A stretch of DNA of 64,000 nt. Origin: Planctomycetota bacterium (GTDB taxonomy: Bacteria; Planctomycetota; UBA11346). The stretch spans positions 1-64,000 of the forward strand of contig BJHQ01000006.1 of NCBI GenBank assembly GCA_014193115.1, in the 5' to 3' direction. Made by a program: the position numbers and the translations under genes. Shown here piece after piece: positions 61,523-64,000 of this stretch; within the stretch, counting starts at the first letter, position 1, and each line of letters opens with the position of its first letter. The notes beneath the pieces were generated by a model. It saw nothing but the letters and a program-made list of their open reading frames with translations, did not search any database and was not told where the DNA came from.

Positions 61523-64000
61523 TGAACCTTTCCATCCGCCGCCCGTCGACCCTCGTCCCTCTGCTTGCGGCGATCGCCGCCCTGCCCGCGGCCGAACCGC
61601 CCAAGGTGGTCCTGATCTCCCTTGATGGCGCCACCCCGCGCCTGGTCGAGCAATATCTGGCTGATGGCACCTTGCCCAGGAACAAAGGTATCGGCCTGCT
61701 CAAGTTCAAAGGACTGACCGCGCTGCAAAACCTGACGGTGACGCCCTCGCTGACCGCGGTCGGCCACGTCGCCATCGCCACCGGATCCAACCCGGCGCGC
61801 ACCAATGTCATCGCCAACAGCTTCCATCTGGTGGCCAGCCCCTTCAACCTGAACATCAGCGGATTCGCGGCCCCGATCGGCGGCTATTTCATCGATGGCC
61901 CGGCCCACATGGACCAGGCCGGCGCCGAGCCGGTGTGGAAACGCCTGCGCGCCGCCGGAAAAAAAGTGGTGGCCGCGACCTTTCCCGGCGCTGACGGCAT
62001 CGATGTGAAAGTGCCCGGCACCACGCCGGTGGTCCAGCCCGCCAGCGAACGCACCGTCGATTACACCATGCCCTTCGGCGCCTTCGCCGGACCCACCGGT
62101 ACCGGCTTCGTCCTTACTGCGGCTGATTTTTCGGATGCGCCTTCCACGGTCACCGACGCTCTGACCGCGGCCGGCAAGACCTCGTTCAGCACGGTGAAGG
62201 TCAAGACCACCAGCCTGGAGACCTTCACCGTCAACACCAAGTCGTTCGACATGCGGGTGGCGGCCCTCGACACCACCGACGATGCCCTGGTCAACTACGA
62301 CACCCTGGTGTTCTTCGATCAGACCATCGGCCTCCCGGCCGGTCCATTCAGCAAGCCCTCCACCGGACCTGCCTATGTGAAGAATGACGGCAAGTCGCAG
62401 CGGTTCTTCTTGGAAGGCACCCCGAACAAGATCGGTTTCAGCTATTTCGTCTCTACCCTGGCTGGCGATCTGTCGACCGTGCGCCTGGCCCGCTACGCCG
62501 GCTATTTCATCCCGCGCAATTCACCCGATGCCACGGTCATCGCCAACGTCGATGACATCAACAACAACGTCGGCTTCTGGCTGGCCGGTCCCGACTTCCG
62601 GTTCCCCGAACGGTTGTTCCCCACCATCCCCGCCGGCCAGACCGGCACGTTCACCGACGCCGAGCTGGAGGCGATGTATCAGGACCAGGTGCTGACCACG
62701 GTGGATTACAGCGCCCAGGTCGCGATCCGGGCGATCACCCAGACTCCCGGCGCGGATCTGGTGCTGACCTATATCGAGCAGCCCGACGGCTCGACCCACC
62801 AGTATCTGCTGCAAGACCCGCGCCAGCCGACCAACATCAAGGATCCCAACTCGATCCTCGATGGCCAGGACCAGGCCAAGGTCCGGCGCTATGACGGCTA
62901 TGTGCGCTTCGCCTATCAGCAGGCCGACAAGGCGGTGCAGCGGATCCTCGACACCATCGGCTACGACGCCCAGGGCCGCCCCCTGGCCACCGTGCTGCTG
63001 GTCTCCGACCACGGCTTTGAAACCTTCCACACCGCGGTGTCGCTGCCCGCAATGTTTACGGCCGCCGGCCTCGATTCCACCAAGGTCAAGGCGGTGACCT
63101 CGGGTCCGGCAGTGAACGTCTATTTCAACCTGCAAGGTCGCGAGCCGGGCGGCACGGTGACGCCGGCTGAATACCGCACGTTGCAGGCCCAGGTGTTCGA
63201 TCTGCTGCGCAGCCAGACCGATCTCAACGCCAATTACACCAATGGCGCTTCGGCCGGTGTGCCGCTGTTCGACCTGGTCGCGAAACGTCCGCTGCCGGCC
63301 AGCGATACCGATCCCAAGTTTGGCCGGGTCACCGACAGCCTGTTCGCACAGGATTCCGGCGACGTGGTGGCGATCCTGAAACCCGGCTACAATTTCGACG
63401 GCACCCAGAATCCGGTGGTGATCCGCAAGGGCGACAGCGCCAGCGAAAAAGTCCTGTCGCTGCCCAACTTCTATGGCGCCCACGGTTATGACGCCAACTA
63501 TCCGAACCTGAGCGCGATCTGCTATGCCGCCGGCCCTGATGTGACCCCCGGCACCCTGACCTTGACCCACAACATCGATATGGCGCCGACCATCAACCGG
63601 ATCCTCGGCGTGGTGCCGTCGGCCACCGTCGAAGGCAGCGCCCTGCCGCTGGTGACGCCGCGGGTCCTGCCGACCAGCGTCGCCCAATCCCTGCCCAATG
63701 GCCTGGCCATCGGCGACGTGACCCAGACCTCGGCGGTGCTGTGGACCCTGAGCACCGCTCTTGGCGCGGTGACCTTCGAGGTCGCCACCGATGCGGCCTT
63801 CGCCAATCTGGTGCTGAGCACCACGGTTTCTGCCGGCGATGCGACGCTGCCGGTGACCGTCACCGTCACCGATCTGATTCCGGGCACCGCGTATCAGGTG
63901 CGGGCGCGCAATGCGCTCGGAGCCGAGGTGAAAGGCAGCTTCAGGACCAACGCCGCGGCCGGAGCCAAGGGCGCCCGCATCGGTTTCGGCGGCGACTGGC
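61523..64000 (+). CDS. Secreted type I phosphodiesterase fused to a PhoD-like phosphatase (3' end beyond window)
   Basis: 826 codons visible, open at the right edge. Signal peptide STLVPLLAAIAALPAAE. Residues ~28-690 are a type I phosphodiesterase/nucleotide pyrophosphatase: metal Asp35 in LISLDGATPR, Thr78 as the candidate nucleophile in TPSLTAVGHVAIATG, YIEQPDGSTH and VSDHGFETFH as the metal sites. Residues ~715-815 are a fibronectin-like domain (LAIGDVTQTSAVLWTLS, GTAYQVRARNALGAEV), then RIGFGGDW at the edge, which is how PhoD-type phosphatases begin. The two metal-dependent phosphoesterases should sit in one secreted chain. It probably releases phosphate from nucleotides or diesters. Confidence 0.85.

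Noticed and set aside
62521..63687. Minus-strand frame of 388 codons
   Set aside because: Antisense to the phosphodiesterase gene, which shows intact metal-site motifs.

Overview
The window is GC-rich DNA from a Gram-negative, flagellated member of the PVC group, most probably Planctomycetota. Pointers are the XylR/AraC-type regulator beside large secreted beta-propeller proteins carrying degenerate methyltransferase N-termini, a membrane Ser/Thr kinase, an ECF sigma/anti-sigma pair, a TonB receptor (so an outer membrane), FlgM, menaquinone synthesis (MenD) and abundant extragenic palindromes. The phylum is inferred from gene families, not proven. All positions and residue counts were read by eye; no search was run.

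Layout. 1-8.8 kb (minus): a secreted tail-fibre-like protein and, downstream, a giant RHS-type secreted protein whose frame stays open through the left edge (about 2,000 codons visible). 9.2-23.9 kb: a XylR/AraC regulator diverging from four tandem, nearly contiguous genes for secreted PQQ-like beta-propeller proteins (1.0-1.16 kDa x 100 residues class), each with a pseudo-methyltransferase N-terminus and a mid-protein CxC motif. 23.9-29.2 kb (minus): a vitamin B12 uptake operon (cobalamin riboswitch, BtuB-like receptor, BtuC-like permease, and an unusual BtuD-BtuF-like fusion). 29.4-32.2 kb: vapBC with a hexanucleotide repeat in front of vapB, then a membrane Ser/Thr kinase. 32.4-39.4 kb: pgk; an envelope operon (OmpA-like lipoprotein, SurA-like protein, ECF sigma factor, zinc-finger anti-sigma); trxB; carA. 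39.5-43.6 kb: a sigma-28-type promoter, flgM, a TPR protein, a pentapeptide-repeat membrane protein and a ferredoxin. 43.6-50.9 kb: hairpin arrays and REP-like repeats around menD, an orphan pseudopilin, a HEAT-repeat protein, leuB and a membrane-anchored nuclease. 50.9-57.2 kb (minus): VOC protein, small helix-hairpin-helix membrane protein, prmC, and the MoxR/DUF58/transglutaminase module. 57.3-61.3 kb: HU-like protein, a secreted protein, PTS IIA, an AT-rich gene that seems to split a 94-bp inverted-repeat element, nadC, and a 32-residue lysine-rich protein. 61.5 kb to the right edge: a type I phosphodiesterase fused to the beginning of a PhoD-like phosphatase.

Functionally most of the window faces the envelope: secreted propellers, B12 import, envelope-stress control, surface fibres and phosphate scavenging, with scattered housekeeping genes (pgk, trxB, carA, leuB, nadC, menD, prmC). 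Small inverted-repeat families are an active layer: they sit in most promoters between 43 and 61 kb and appear to have supplied the first codons of menD and of the secreted protein at 57.7 kb. The strongest candidates for new biology are the four-gene pseudo-methyltransferase/propeller array, the ABC ATPase-binding-protein fusion, the phosphodiesterase-PhoD fusion, the fibre/RHS pair, and the split repeat carrying an AT-rich gene.
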